Shown: positions 34,480 to 46,097 of the stretch, one piece after another
Layout of the letters: each line of letters opens with the position of its first letter
Position numbering within the stretch: position 1 is the stretch's first letter
Source of the DNA: Paulinella micropora
Taxonomy: Eukaryota > Cercozoa > Imbricatea > Euglyphida
Direction of reading: 5' to 3'
Length of the DNA: 64,000 nucleotides
Assembly: GCA_009731375.1 (NCBI GenBank)
Contig: BJOX01000332.1
Span: 43,821 to 107,820, forward strand
Position numbers and translations under genes: made by a program
The notes under the pieces: model-generated
What the model saw: only the letters and a program-made list of their open reading frames with translations
What the model was told of the DNA's origin: nothing
The model's database searches: none

Positions 34480-36163
34480 TCAACGTCGCTCAGTTCGCTG
34501 CTTTTTGGAACGAGCCTCAGGCGAGACATCTCCATCTCGGCTTGACCTGCGGCGGTCTTTTGCTCGTTTGCGTTCAACGCTGGGAGGATGGCGCCGCTGA
34601 GAACCCTCAGACTCTGACTCTGAAACATAATCATGTTCATCGCGATCCTCGTCGCGGCGGCTTCTTCTGTAGCGATGATCATCACTGCCGCCGCGCTTGG
34701 CCGATCCCTTTGCAATTGTCAACCTTTCGCGATATAGGCTCAACTTCTGTTCCAAAGCATTCATTTTCGTCTCCAGTACCTCCGTCTCCAATTTGGCTAC
34801 TTCGACCTCACCTTCTGCCTTTGCACATTTTCTTTGCCATTCACTACTTTCCTTTTTGAGCTTCTCCACCTGCTTGTCCAAATCCTTCTTTGCCTGCAGC
34901 GACGTCGACACACCAACGACAATAAAACAGACGGGCAAAAAGAATCATGACCTTTTCAGCAGCCTCCTTGTCCTGAAGGGCAGCGATGCGCTCCTCCACC
35001 GCGGCAGCCTGTTCCTCAGCGTACTTTCTCTTGAGCTATCCAATACAATGCAAAAGATAAGTAACGAGAGAAAGAAAATAGTATCCTATCTGCATTTTTC
35101 ACTTTATTGTTGAGTTTGTTTCTGGCAGTCTGCTGACTCTCAAGCCTCGTCTCCAACTCCGTGCACTTCGCGGCGTCCAATTTCAACTCATCGCTGTCAT
35201 GGTCGCAGGCGTTGTCCACTGTATCTTTAAGCTTGGCTTCTAGGTCGGCCACTTTATTATCCAGACGTTCTTTGATCTCGATGAACTTCTGGGACTTCTC
35301 AGCCTAAGTTGCAGCCAAACTTTTGATTCTTTCCTTCTTCTCTCCAACGTCCTGAACCATTTAAGTGCACAAGCCAGTCAATGTGATCATAAGGTAGTTT
35401 GAAAAACATAGTACCTCGTTAAGTTTTTTTTCCAACTCAGCGGATTGGGTCCTGGCATGAATCAATTCCTTCATGGTTGCGTTGTCGCTGCCGCTGGGGG
35501 GCTGGGGAGTATCTAAAACAGGCAGGTCACGCAAAGAAATTGCACGACCTATGTATCCCGCCAATACATCACGGTTTTGCCTGTCAACGTCAGGGTTAGT
35601 GGTAGTAAGATCGAAACGCTTGGGCACATTAGGATCAGCCATCATTTTTGAAAGCATGGACTGCATCTCCTCTGAAGGGAAACAGTAAATGTCAGAAGTG
35701 CGGAAAGATGCAACGTATACTTCCTGCTTGTCGGGGGGGGCCAGACAGAAAGGAACCAAGCTGACGTTGATACGTTCTTGTTTTGTCATTATCCAGTTTG
35801 GTAGTGTGGCTTAAGACTTGCAGTGTGTGAACCAACGCAAGAGTAGTGCCAGGATCCTTCAATGCTTCCGCCCTGGATTTCTTCTTCGACGAAGATGCAA
35901 AATTCAAATTCCACGTAAACACCCCCGGACCAAGAGGATTCCTGCCGAGCCGAGCCTTGTCCAGCAAAACAAGCCTTTCCTTTCCCCATTCTCCGCACAC
36001 CAGCTTGGCAGCGCCAGCTTGTTCAGACCAATCACTTCCAGTCCATGGCTGACGAAGGAATGCGTTCTCGCGCGGAGGGTGCGCGTCAAAAACCTAAAAT
36101 TCAAAAAAAATAATTCTAAGACACTATAAAGACGAAACAAAACGTGTGTGTGTGTGTGTGTGT

Positions 36164-36194
<31 letters not shown>

Positions 36195-37001
36195 TTGTGT
36201 GTGTGTGTGTGCGTTGTGTGTGGTGTTTGTCTGTGTGTGTGTGTGTGTGTTGTGTTGTGTGTTGTGTGTGTGTGTGTTGTGTGTGTGTGTGTGTGTGTGT
36301 GTTGTGTGTGTGTGTGTATGTGTGTGTGTTGTGTGTGTGTATGTGTGTGTGTATGTGTGTGTGTGGTGTTTGTCTGTGTGTTTGTCTGTGTTTGTGTTGT
36401 GTGTGTGTTGTGTGTGTGTGTGTGTGTGTGTGTTGTGTGTGTGTGTGTGTGTTGTGTGTGTGTGTGTGTGGTGTGTGTGTNNNNNNNNNNNNNNNNNNNN
36501 NNNNNNNNNNNNNNNNNNNNNNNNNNNNNNNNNNNNNNTGTGTGTGTGTTGTATGTGTGTGTGTGTGTGTGTGTTGTGTGTGTGTGTGTGTTGTGTGCCT
36601 GTGTGTGTGTGTGTGTGTGTGTGTTGTGTGTGTGTGTGTGAAAACAACAAGCAAACGTTATTTACTTTTACAGTATTGGTGTCAGCTGGATGCTGCTCAA
36701 GGCGAGTTTCATCCACCTCCAAATGCAAGAATTCCTTGACACGGTTTTCCCTGGTGTCGCCATCGACTATGCCGCAAGGAAGGTCGAAAGCCAACCAGGG
36801 TGGAGACTGCAGCGTCAAAGGGAGCAAGGACTTGGTATTCTGGCCCGAGGTCTGAGCTGTCTGATTCGCAGACGTCCAAGGTCCAAATGCGTGTGCCAGT
36901 TGGGAGGTTGGTCCAAGCACTGCGGGACCTTGCTTGTCGTCGTCATCTCTTTCAGCTGGAACAGCAGGGAGAGGATTTTCTAGTCCAAGTATCGCCTGCA
37001 T
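34480..37001 (-). CDS. Six-exon gene for a coiled-coil protein of unknown function
   Basis: Exons on the minus strand: 37001-36666, 36093-35837, 35760-35415, 35303-35103 (or from 35351), 35035-34952, 34893-34480. Every junction is GT-AG and in phase. Introns are 572 (with (GT)n and a gap), 76, 111 or 63, 67 and 58 nt. The product is about 545 residues: an N-terminal globular part with no recognised domain (GVFTWNLNFASSSKKK, VYVASFRTSDIYCFPSEE), then a long heptad-like coiled coil from about residue 300, and an Arg/Ser/Glu-rich tail resembling RS-type tails. The stop is TGA. If the nearer acceptor (35352) is used, an in-frame TAG at 35304-35306 would truncate it; the TAG is itself the end of the farther acceptor. 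This is the only gene here with no forced break. Function is unknown. Confidence 0.75.
36146..36640. repeat. (GT)n tract in an intron, with 58-N gap
   Basis: About 490 bp of GT and GTT variants with a gap at 36481-36538; it lies wholly in the first intron of the coiled-coil gene. Poly-His/Thr and Cys/Val ORFs across it are artefacts. Confidence 0.95.
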
Positions 37002-37459
37002 GTTGCATAAAAAGTACAACAGACTGTTGAAGAGCAAGGAATATATGAACAGAGACAATCGGTGGTAAAGAACGTGACCGGTGTTGAAAGGTGTTCTCTT
37101 TGTGTCTTTTCAAAGTCGAGAGATGTGGGACTGCTTTCACCCAACCCGTACACCGTTGGTAAACCGCCAAAAACGTTCCCAACATTGAGAGGTGTAGTTT
37201 TTGTAAAACGACACAAAATGGGGTTGTTTTCACTGGTAAGAGCAGCGGCCCATCCGTAACGAAATTTTCTTGAATTTTTACACCACCGTACACCGTCGTA
37301 CACCAACACAACACCCACAGTACACTAGCATACACCTTTCAATCTCCTGCTTGCTGTGTTTATTTTTACTATACAAAATTCACTGTGTGATCTGTCTGTC
37401 ATTTTCCCCTTCTGATCCATAATTTTCCAACCCAAAATTCTTGCACATTCTGTAGTTGT
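37002..37459. promoter_or_regulatory. Intergenic region between divergent genes
   Basis: It separates the minus-strand coiled-coil gene from the plus-strand ORFs. Tandem gtacaccg-like motifs occur near 37150 and 37280-37300. No promoter element can be assigned with confidence. Confidence 0.3.
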
Positions 37460-37699
37460 ATGCTGCGGCCAAAAGGAAAATGGAAGGCAAACGAAGCGCG
37501 CATAGCTGCTCAAAAGCTCTCAGCGCGGCAACTGGTTTTTATTTTTTTGCTGTATTTGGCTTGTCTAATCGTTTCATGCTGGTGGTGTAGGCCGATGCTG
37601 CTCTCGGGCTGCCATCTTCGACGTCAACTACCTCGGCACATANNNNNNNNNNGGCACATAGCAGTGATACCTCTTTGTCACTGCTTTCAGTCAGCATAT

Positions 37700-40326
37700 G
37701 TGCCTCTGTGTAAAAAATATGTGGGAATGTCGAGCAAGGGCTTGATGTTTCGTTTTGCCTTAAGCAAAAGTCCAATCTGTCGCCTCCTCCCAAGCCATCA
37801 TCTCAGCTTACAGCAGTCAATCGTGTCATGCATGTCCTGGGAACAGAGGCGGGGCGAATGCAGTCAAATGATGTCATGTCCGAGCTGGCCAAATGGGGTT
37901 TTAGTTATATGGTAAGAATTCTTGAGGATACAGAATGCATTGAGGATCCATCTCCGTCCACTGTGCCGCCTTATGTGTCGTCTTTGGTAGGGGAGGTTCC
38001 TGTCCAGTACGATCCCATCAGCCTTCAATTAGGAATGGATGCTTTTGGAATAGAGGAGTATTTTGCTGATGCCCATCCATCACACGATCGGCACATTCGT
38101 TCGGTGCACCAGTACGACTTATATTGCACAGAGACCAAGGCATACCAGCAATATTGTGCAGATTACAAAAGCTTTAAAACTGTTTTACCAGCCATTTGGA
38201 AGGCCATCCAGGATGGGGAGGGATTCAATTTTGAGCCGAGGCAAAGAAACGAAGGACTGAGGAGCAGCTTAAATTAGCATTTGAGGCAGGTGAGGAAGGA
38301 GTCTGGCGGTGTGACGGGTGCAACCCTCCCAGCTACCATGTCATCCGTCTGGATTGGAAGGGCAAGGAACGCAAAACTGACGCCTCCAAACGGCAGAAGA
38401 CGTCTCCTGGTCCGGAAACCACATCGGCGACTGACTCCAATACGGCCTCGCCGGGACAAGAAGTTGTCTCAAGCCCCGACATGGATATTAGCATGCTTAC
38501 GCAACAAGAACGCTACAACGACTCCATCGCCTGGTCGGTCATCCAACACACTCAAAAGGCCGACCCGAGACGCAGCCCTGCTGCACGATCCCTCTCTTTT
38601 GGACCATCGGCATCGTCGTCATCGTCGATGGCAACTTCGTCATCGTGGATGGCAACTTCGTCATCGTCGTTGACAGCATCATCGTCTTCCACGTCATCCA
38701 CATCGGCCCTTGGTCAACCATCGGCCCCTGCACCTACCCTCCAGCAACGGTTTCAGACTGCGTTGAGCAACCCTCCGTCGTCACCGGCTTCAGATGTGCC
38801 TCGGGCATCCAATCACGGCTATCGACTTGCGGGACTGCGCTCCTCTAGTAAGCGAGAACGTTCACCGTCATCGGTACCTCAGTCCCCTTGCTCTCAAATC
38901 CCGCCAAAGTCATCCCGGCCCACCCCACCGACTACCCGTCGAGTCGCCGGATTGAGTAAAGCATCTAAGAAGACACTTAGTCGCTCCGCGCAAAACGCAT
39001 CTCGCGCATCTTCCAGCAGTTCGTCTTCCTCGTCTAGTAGCTCGTCCTCGCTGGCCGGAAGCCCAGCCGCGGTGCCAGCCCAACCTTCGGCGTCTCATTC
39101 TCCGTTGGCAAGCTCCGGTCCCTTGGCTACATTTTCACTCAGTCCGCTTGGCGACTACAAGACCCGGACTCCTAGCGCTGTGGACCGCCTTAATATCGGA
39201 CAGCCAAGACTCCTCGCACGTAGGGGTGCAATGACTCCGGTACCACCAGCCCGCTATTCCCTCGGGCTGCTCGTTACGTCCAGCTCCGCCCGTGGCCATC
39301 CCGACCCTATGAGGGATTCACCGGCTTTACTCCGATACCAGGCAATCAACTGTGGCATAACGCTACTTTTCGTGACAACAGCTCCCCAGGCATGGATCAC
39401 GAACTTTACATTGTCCGGGACGTCTACGCCACTTACTTCCCGACAGTGGCTATGACAATGGTTGCAGGCACCCACCCGCATTGCCGTCACCATGGCTACT
39501 GGATCCCTAAGCACTTTACCATCAACCAAGGCTTGTGGCCGGATACGACGACGGTGCAAACCGAGATCCCAAGAGTGGAACGCCACCTCCTTAGGGTACA
39601 ACCAGTCCCGTACGACTGTTTCCGTTTCGATCCTCTCGAAACCTCACCTCTCTTCACACGTCGTGGCTCTACTGTAACTATGGTTTCCGAACTTGAAGAC
39701 ATCTTCAACATCCAAAAAGGTGTTTCTATGATGTCGCGGTTTTACCAGAGCAGACAGATGGCTATTATATTTCATTTCAGCCCGCAAAACGGCAGAAATA
39801 CCGCCCAGCTCATCGCTACCTCTCTAGTTGGGCCCAGCATCGAGCCTACCGGCGATATCCGATACTTTCGAGAAGGAATGGCTTTTGACGGCTGTCTCCG
39901 CCCATGGGGATATCGATCTTTGTACCTCGGCTTGCTCGTGGGAGCGAATCCTAGTGCGACTCCCTTGACAGCCGTCCTCCAAGGAGAACTATTATTCCCG
40001 TGGTGCAGCATGAAAACCCAACCTATTCATCCGCGATTCGACCCGGTAACGCTCGAGACATTGTATATTCGCCGTGTTTTTCGACTCCCAACTCGAGAGC
40101 GCTGTTTCGCCCTACAGCACTACTTTTATCGTCTCCCATGTAATGATCCAATATGGCTCAAAATCGTCGCCAACGACAAGTGCTACGACCTCGGCAGGGC
40201 CGACACGACTCTCGTTATCCGTGCAATGCACGAACGATATTATCCGTGCAATGCACGAACGATACTACGACTGCATTGTCGACCTGCCACACCAGGTTGG
40301 AGATGAGCACCTGGAACCTCCGATTT
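37700..40326 (+). pseudogene. Unrecognised plus-strand ORF set, broken in three frames
   Basis: Three overlapping open segments on one strand look like one broken gene. The first (to 38277) has YDPISLQLGMDAFGIEEYF and ends in a shift near 38240. The second (about 38235-39455) has a WRCDGCNPPSYHVIRLDW motif and then a Ser/Pro-rich region. The third (about 39230-40306) is globular (YIVRDVYATYFPTVAM, LRPWGYRSLYLGLLVG, FRLPTRERCFALQHYFYRLP). A 26-bp tandem duplication sits at 40217-40265. I do not recognise the family. The layout suggests a gag-like or accessory protein of a mobile element, but this is inference. A 10-N gap at 37643-37652 has ggcacata on both sides and may be an overlap error. 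Confidence 0.5.
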
Positions 40327-40491
40327 GAGAGACTGCTGACCCCAGAACCTGAAACTTCCCATATATTTACGCCCACCAGCAGCAACTCGGGAAAACTGTC
40401 GCATCGGGTATCCTCACACCTATCACATCCATGCTGGATTCGACGTTCCAGCATGGGCACCTCCGGCTCCAGGCGAGCGGGGCTCGTCATC

Positions 40492-41158
40492 GACAGGATA
40501 TAGTAAGGGCCAACCCGCAGGCTGACCTTCAGGATTTTTTCATACATTGAAATATATATTTTTCATGACGAAATCAAAGATTAATTCATGTTAAAGCATT
40601 TTTAAAAAAATTGGATGAAATCCGCAACTTTTTCCGTTACTTATAACAGTTTTTTCGACTGTTATCTCATTTTACACCAAAAATACACTAATCAACGTTC
40701 TGGTCTAGTTTTGAGCGCACAGGATGTGTTGTTTTTAAAAAAAAATTTTGTTTTATTATTAGAAAACATATTCGAAGTACTTCCTTTGAAGTTTTGAAAT
40801 TATTTCACATTTTCAAACTGCTTAACGGTAGTTTACAGCTTTCATACACCTTTCATACACCTTTCATACACTTTCATGCACATCGGCTACCAAACACCTT
40901 CAATTAATGTTTTTTTGCAGTAAAACTAAATAATAAATTTATTTATTATGATTTTGATGTTTTTGAATTTCAAATTCAAATTATGTTTGAATTTATAACC
41001 GTTAGTGAGACAGTTGGTGACTCTCGTGACTGAACGGTGGCAAACACTGTTACACCAAAAGTATATTAATTAATAAAACTAAATAATATATTCACTTATT
41101 TAACTATTTTGATATTTTTAAATTTCAAATTCAAATTATTTTTAAATTTCTAACAGCT
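40492..41158. repeat. Direct repeat D, right copy
   Basis: Same orientation as 33389-34090, beginning gacaggatatagtaagggcc. The 11-bp array (acctttcatac) has only about three units here (40838-40872), and it lacks some internal segments of the left copy. Confidence 0.85.
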
Positions 41159-41176
41159 GAAAATTCGTTTTATTAA

Positions 41177-42410
41177 CTACCAGTCCCTACGACGCTTGCG
41201 ACCTAGGCGCCTTTCTTGCTCAACACGCTGAGCGCGAACATGTGAATCAGACACATACGAAGGCCGCTCATTTCTAGATTCAATAGGCCTAGAAGAAGTT
41301 GGTGCTAGTGCTGCTGCATTAAACAGGAGCACGAGAGGAGCCGGAATCCTTGAGTTTGAAAGCCCAGACAATGGTAGGCTCATCACGAAAAGTCGCGATT
41401 TTGAGCTTCCCTGGAGTGTCAGTGCTTTCAAAAAATGATACTTCCAAAGATCGGTAATGCCTATGACGTTATGCTTGAGGTTCTCTGATGGTCGATCACA
41501 CCATCAAAGACCATAACGTCAGAGTTGGAAAGATAAGTCCGGATCAGGTGTGCAAAGTCACGCGAATCTTGCCACACCCAATCATGGTGAAAAGCCATGT
41601 AGGCCACCATCTCTGTATCTTTCCTGCATGTGAGTCGCATAAAGCTTTCCCGTGATAAGATGCCCAAAAATTCCAAACAGCTGAGTGTAGCCACTCATGT
41701 TGTTTTTTTATTGAACTAAACTCAGCCAAAGCAAACCTTTGCTTGAAATGTTTCCTTCCACCGTCTGACCATAATATCACTTTCACCACCCCCATGCCTT
41801 TAATCTTTTTCTCTAAAATCTCAGACAACCATAGACGAAAGAAATGATAGTCATTGGATGTGTAAGCGTCGTCTTTGTGAGGAAGTGTGTCAAAATACTT
41901 TCTCTTCACGCCTCCTCTTCCATCACCTTTTAAAATCACAGCTAGGCAATCGTTCACATCTTTGGTTTTCCCTCCTCCAACGATCATTCTGGAAAAATCT
42001 ACAACAATGATTGCAGTTCGGGCATCATCTCTTATAGTCTCTAAGTCTTCAGCGTAAAACTCAGTATTTCGTTTGGCACGGAAATGATGCTAGGATTTTT
42101 CGAGTTTGGCAATCAAGGCTTCTTTCTCTTCCTCCTCCTCATTAGAAATAACTCTGTCCGGCAATAATCTATATTGCTCTTCTTTCTCCTGAATCGCAGC
42201 AAGCCTGGCAGTGTCTTTTGTGTATTCGATACACGTCGGACACTTGTTCCAGACTTTACTGTGTCTCTGTTCAATCCACAACTGCTGTGTGAAACGGGTA
42301 AAGTCAGAACGTAGTGGAGGAGCAATCAGTTTTGTAAAGGTTGATTTGGGATGTACCAAGTATTCCCCAATCCGCTTGTTCCAAAAAAACCGCAGCTGTG
42401 TCACTTTCAA
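41177..42410 (-). pseudogene. Transposase-like relic (SDG...HGK type)
   Basis: Minus strand, in order: a KVWNKCPTCIEYTKDTA cysteine motif, a TAG at about 42090, HHFRAKRNTEFYAEDLE, TAIIVVDFSRM, VILWSDGGRKHFKQRF and YHGKALCDSHAG, then a frameshift near 41640 and a tail (MVAYMAFHHDWVW, YHF). The spacing of D, SDG and HGK-x-x-CD matches an uncharacterised family of eukaryotic proteins thought to derive from DDE transposases; I cannot name the superfamily. It is inactive because of one stop and at least two shifts. 42411-42601 has no supported feature. Confidence 0.6.
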
Positions 42411-42601
42411 TCGCCTTTGACTTTCATTGAAGATTGGAGTCCTATGATATATGTATTAGTCAAACGTAGTGTGACAGTCTCAACCGTGGCGGGACGGTCT
42501 CACAACGAGGCAAAAAATTTAAAGATTGTACTCGTTGCTTAGATCCGCTCTGAAAAAAGGAGAAAATCCAAACAACGGTACAAAATTGGGGGTCAATGCA
42601 A

Positions 42602-43654
42602 TCAAACTGATTGCGAGCAAGAAGAAATGAGAAGAGAGAGAGACAGACGGACACAGAGAGAGAGAGAGAGAGAGAGAGAGCGCAAGTGTGACCCCTGCTG
42701 ACTGAGTAGCCGACGTTGGGAAAACCGAAACAGAAACTTGCTGAGAAGTTGCAGCTTCTCCCTCTCTAACAAATACTCCTTGTACACAGACAGATTATTA
42801 CGCAACCGAGCTGGCTGATCCTGCAATCTTGGGCTGACTGCAAATGACTGAAAAGGCCTGTTTGCTTTGCTGGGCATCCGTTGGAGTAAGCTCTGCCTGC
42901 ACTTGTGATCCTGGTTGCGGGTTCGTTTAGAGATGGCGGAGACTGGTGGCCTATTAACTCCAGAGTGAGGATGATAGTCAGGGGGGACTTCGTCCTCGTC
43001 TTCGGAAACTGGTGGCCTCTTAACTCCAGAGTGAGGATGATAGTCAGGGGGGACTTCGTCCTCGTCTTCGGAATCTTCTTCGTCGCTGGGCTTGAAGGTG
43101 GAGTCGTTCTTGTCGTCTTCTTCTTCTGTCGGCGTCTTCATGCCTCCCTCGGAGGGTGACTTCTTGGGGAGCATAAAGAGGGTGACTGTGCGGCCGTAGA
43201 GGTTAGCTTGCGAAGTCGAGAGAAGGTCGTAGGAGCCCGGAGGTTGTGTAGTGACGCGGTTCTTGAAGATTTGCTCGATCTTAGAAGTCGGGTACGAAGT
43301 CATTGCGGCTGAGGTTTCCGGGCGGAAATCGTAGCTGACGGTAGCCAGTTGACGATCGCCCATTTGAAGCGGCTTGCCAAAGAGATGAAACTCCGTCTCA
43401 TAGACAATCTGTCTTGCCTTAGGTTTCAGAGGAACGTAGTCAGATGGCTTGATTCTCTGGGCCTCGTCAATAGACAAGTTGATTTGTGCGGCCACCTCGT
43501 TGGCGAAGAGCAAATCCACGCGGTCGGGTAGGTGGGTACACATATATGGTGATCGCATGGAGCGGCGACGTTGGGTTGGCCGAGACAAAGAGTTCGATGC
43601 CGTTGGTGAGTACTGCGACGATGCCGACGGATGAACGTGCTTACACGGGGGCAA
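42602..43654 (-). pseudogene. Open segment downstream of gag-like gene, with tandem repeat
   Basis: About 350 codons open on the minus strand: DRVDLLFANEVAAQINLSIDE, VYETEFHLFGKPLQMG, then an acidic region in which a 21-residue unit containing EDEDEVPPDYHPHSGV occurs twice (63-bp tandem DNA repeat at about 42945-43075). The C-terminal end is a (GA)n-derived Ser/Leu tract (42640-42680) and not real coding. One frame away from the gag-like gene upstream, of which it is probably the continuation. Confidence 0.5.
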
Positions 43655-45869
43655 GCCATGCTAGACGAGCGACGCCCTTTCGGATAGTGAAGCCATGCTG
43701 AATAAACCATGCTAGACGAGCGACGCCCTTGCAGTTGCAGGCTGAATCCAGAGCGCATGTGGTCTTACCGATGAACGGGCGGTTGAGGGGATTTTTAGCG
43801 ACCCAAACACATCCAGTGACCACAGTCGAGATAGTTGCGATCCGCAGAGGAGGGGGCGTTGGCACCGACGGAGAGGACGCGCGGGACCGGGTAGTCATGT
43901 GGAAAGCGTGCGGAGTGCTGCGGGTAGCGGCCGCTGACGGCTTCCAACCGCATAGCTTTCCCTCGTCTTGACAACGCTGTTGACGAAGCTTGCATTCCTC
44001 AAACGAATGTTTGGGGAGTTAATCCTTCTTCAAGAAGTTGTTATGCTCCTTGCAGTAACGGCAGGGTATGCCCGTAAAAGATTTGCGTTTAATTTGGTTT
44101 GACGGTCTGCCCGGAGGATCGGTCTTGGTCGTGGACATAGACACCTTTTTCGAAGGGATCACCACAGCGTTGGCTCCCGTGAGATGCTGTCGCGGTGCCG
44201 GCTTCTTCTTGTTCGGGTGCTCCTTCTTCACCGGGTGAGTCGTCTTCACACGCTTGTCGGGGCGATGTGATGTTTGCGAGGAAGCAGACTGGGCCATAGC
44301 CATGGAGTCGGCCTTGCGCTTCTGCCGGGGAAGGCGGTTACGGTTGACATTCTCCGTGGTTGTCTTTGCTTGCCGAGGCTGTTGACGTCTTCGACGGTCG
44401 GCGTGGTTGGATGGCTGGCCTTGGCAAACGAAGTCCCGTCTGCGCGTAGATGGGTCGTCGGTGTTGGTGCGGACCGGAATCTCCATCCCCAAGAGGTACT
44501 CTTCCATGAGGTTGGGGTCAAGGGTCCTGGCCCAAGGGAGGAGGTCCTCCAAGTTGCGCGGCCAGCCGGCTCCTAAGGCAAGCATGGCTTGTTCTGCTTG
44601 TTGATTCCATCGGTCACGCTCCACCGGGGTCAGCATGCGGCCCAAGTCTTTAATCTGGTTGCCATCACAGATGATCACGCCAGTCACACGTGCGGCGTCG
44701 TAGTGCGTGATGCATCGGTTGACGTACGCCAAGAGCTGCTCTTTCTTAAAGCGCCGTAGGTTAAGGGCTTGGAGGGCTGACTTCCGTGTCGTGTTTATCC
44801 AAACGGCCATGAATAAGGTCGCGGATTAATTGTAACCAGATGAGGGAAAGCCAGCACCATATCTGTTGAACTGAGTCGGTGACGCGAACGAAGCGGGCCA
44901 ACAGGCGTCCATAATAGCGACAGTGGCTTTGTCTCCCCACGCGCGAACGTTGCTGATGGCGTGCATGAGGGCCAGTTGGATCGGCGTGTTGGCGATGTGG
45001 TAGTTGACCGCTACTTCGCGCGCGAACTTCAAGGTGGCTTGATCGGCCGTCGGAACTCCTGCCAGGGTCGACAAGATGAACGTAACGCGGCGTGCGGGGG
45101 CGGACCCATGACGGCGTAGCAACATGTGCATATAGTAGCCTGAGTTAGCGCCGGAGAGACCGGAGCGAAGGACGCGACGAGGCGGCGAAGACTGGGATGA
45201 TGCTTCATCGCCGGAGGAGCTCGCCGAATGGGACGATGGTGATCCATCGGGCTGGAGTTGCTAGACGGGAGCATCAGCTTGTTCCGTCTCTTTGTCGTCC
45301 TGTTGTCCTTCATGTTCGAAGGCTGTCGCACGTTCTGCCTCCGCTCGTTCTCGTTCTCGTTCTTGTGCAGCAGCGTTGGCTTCTGCTTCTCCAAGTTCGG
45401 TGGCGTAGCGTTCTGCTTCCGCTGCCGATCTTGCTGCTGCATCTTCATCAGCCTTGGCTTCCGTTGCAGTAGGCGTTGCTATGGGTGCAGGGCCTTCCGG
45501 GATCGATGCCAAAGTACTAATACTTGAGCTGGATGAAGCTGGCGAAGATCTCGGGGTCACGCGTGAAGGTGTCAGCGGACGACCGAGAAGGGCTGCAGTA
45601 GGTGATGTCGTCGGGTTGAGTGCCGAACTGGAAGCGAACAAACCAATGTCGTAGGGTTGATCGACGATGGGTGTAGTAGGTCGCTGTGGGGACGACAGAA
45701 GCGTACCGAGAAAGGATGGCATAGCCAATGAACGATTTACCGGCTCATTTCGTCTACCAGCGAGTAGAGCCGACAGAGGTTGTACTACGGGGTGCGGTGG
45801 AGCACGCGTCGCGGCTCGAGCGAGGCGTCCAGTACGTGTGAACGAAGCGTTTGGGGTCGGGTAAGGCAT
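43641..45869 (-). pseudogene. gag-like polyprotein with three in-frame stops
   Basis: One frame stays open over 2.2 kb except for TAG (45261-45263), TAA (about 44829) and TAA (about 44019). N-terminal Ser/Pro region, an Ala/Glu coiled-coil stretch (AAAQERERERAEAERATAFE), a gag-like helical core (NLRRFKKEQLLAYVNRCI, LTPVERDRWNQQAEQAMLAL), a basic region, then CRYCKEHNNF...HSFEECK, which fits a zinc knuckle with an enlarged loop. ALDSACNCKGV may be a degenerate aspartic-protease site (DSG to DSA). A 24-bp sequence, ccatgctagacgagcgacgc, occurs twice (43657, 43708). No reverse transcriptase follows, so this is a truncated retroelement. Confidence 0.65.
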
Positions 45870-46097
45870 GTTGGGTATCGGGGGTACGAAGGGTCAAACG
45901 GACGGACGAAGTGCCGGTGCAACGATGGTGTCTTTCTGTTTCTAGTTAACAGTCATAAACGGATAGTGTCGGGTTAACTAGTCCAACTAGTTCGTTGCCC
46001 GCTGGAAGCTCTTCTGCGCCATTCTCGGCCCCTACACCAGCTGTGCTGCCTCCGTCGACTCCGGTATTGCCCTCAGCTCCAACATCTACTGAGATAC

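Noticed and set aside
33389-41158. Repeat D as the LTR pair of a standard retrotransposon
   Set aside because: No RT or integrase lies between the copies, no flanking duplication was found, and gypsy B extends away from the left copy instead of between them.
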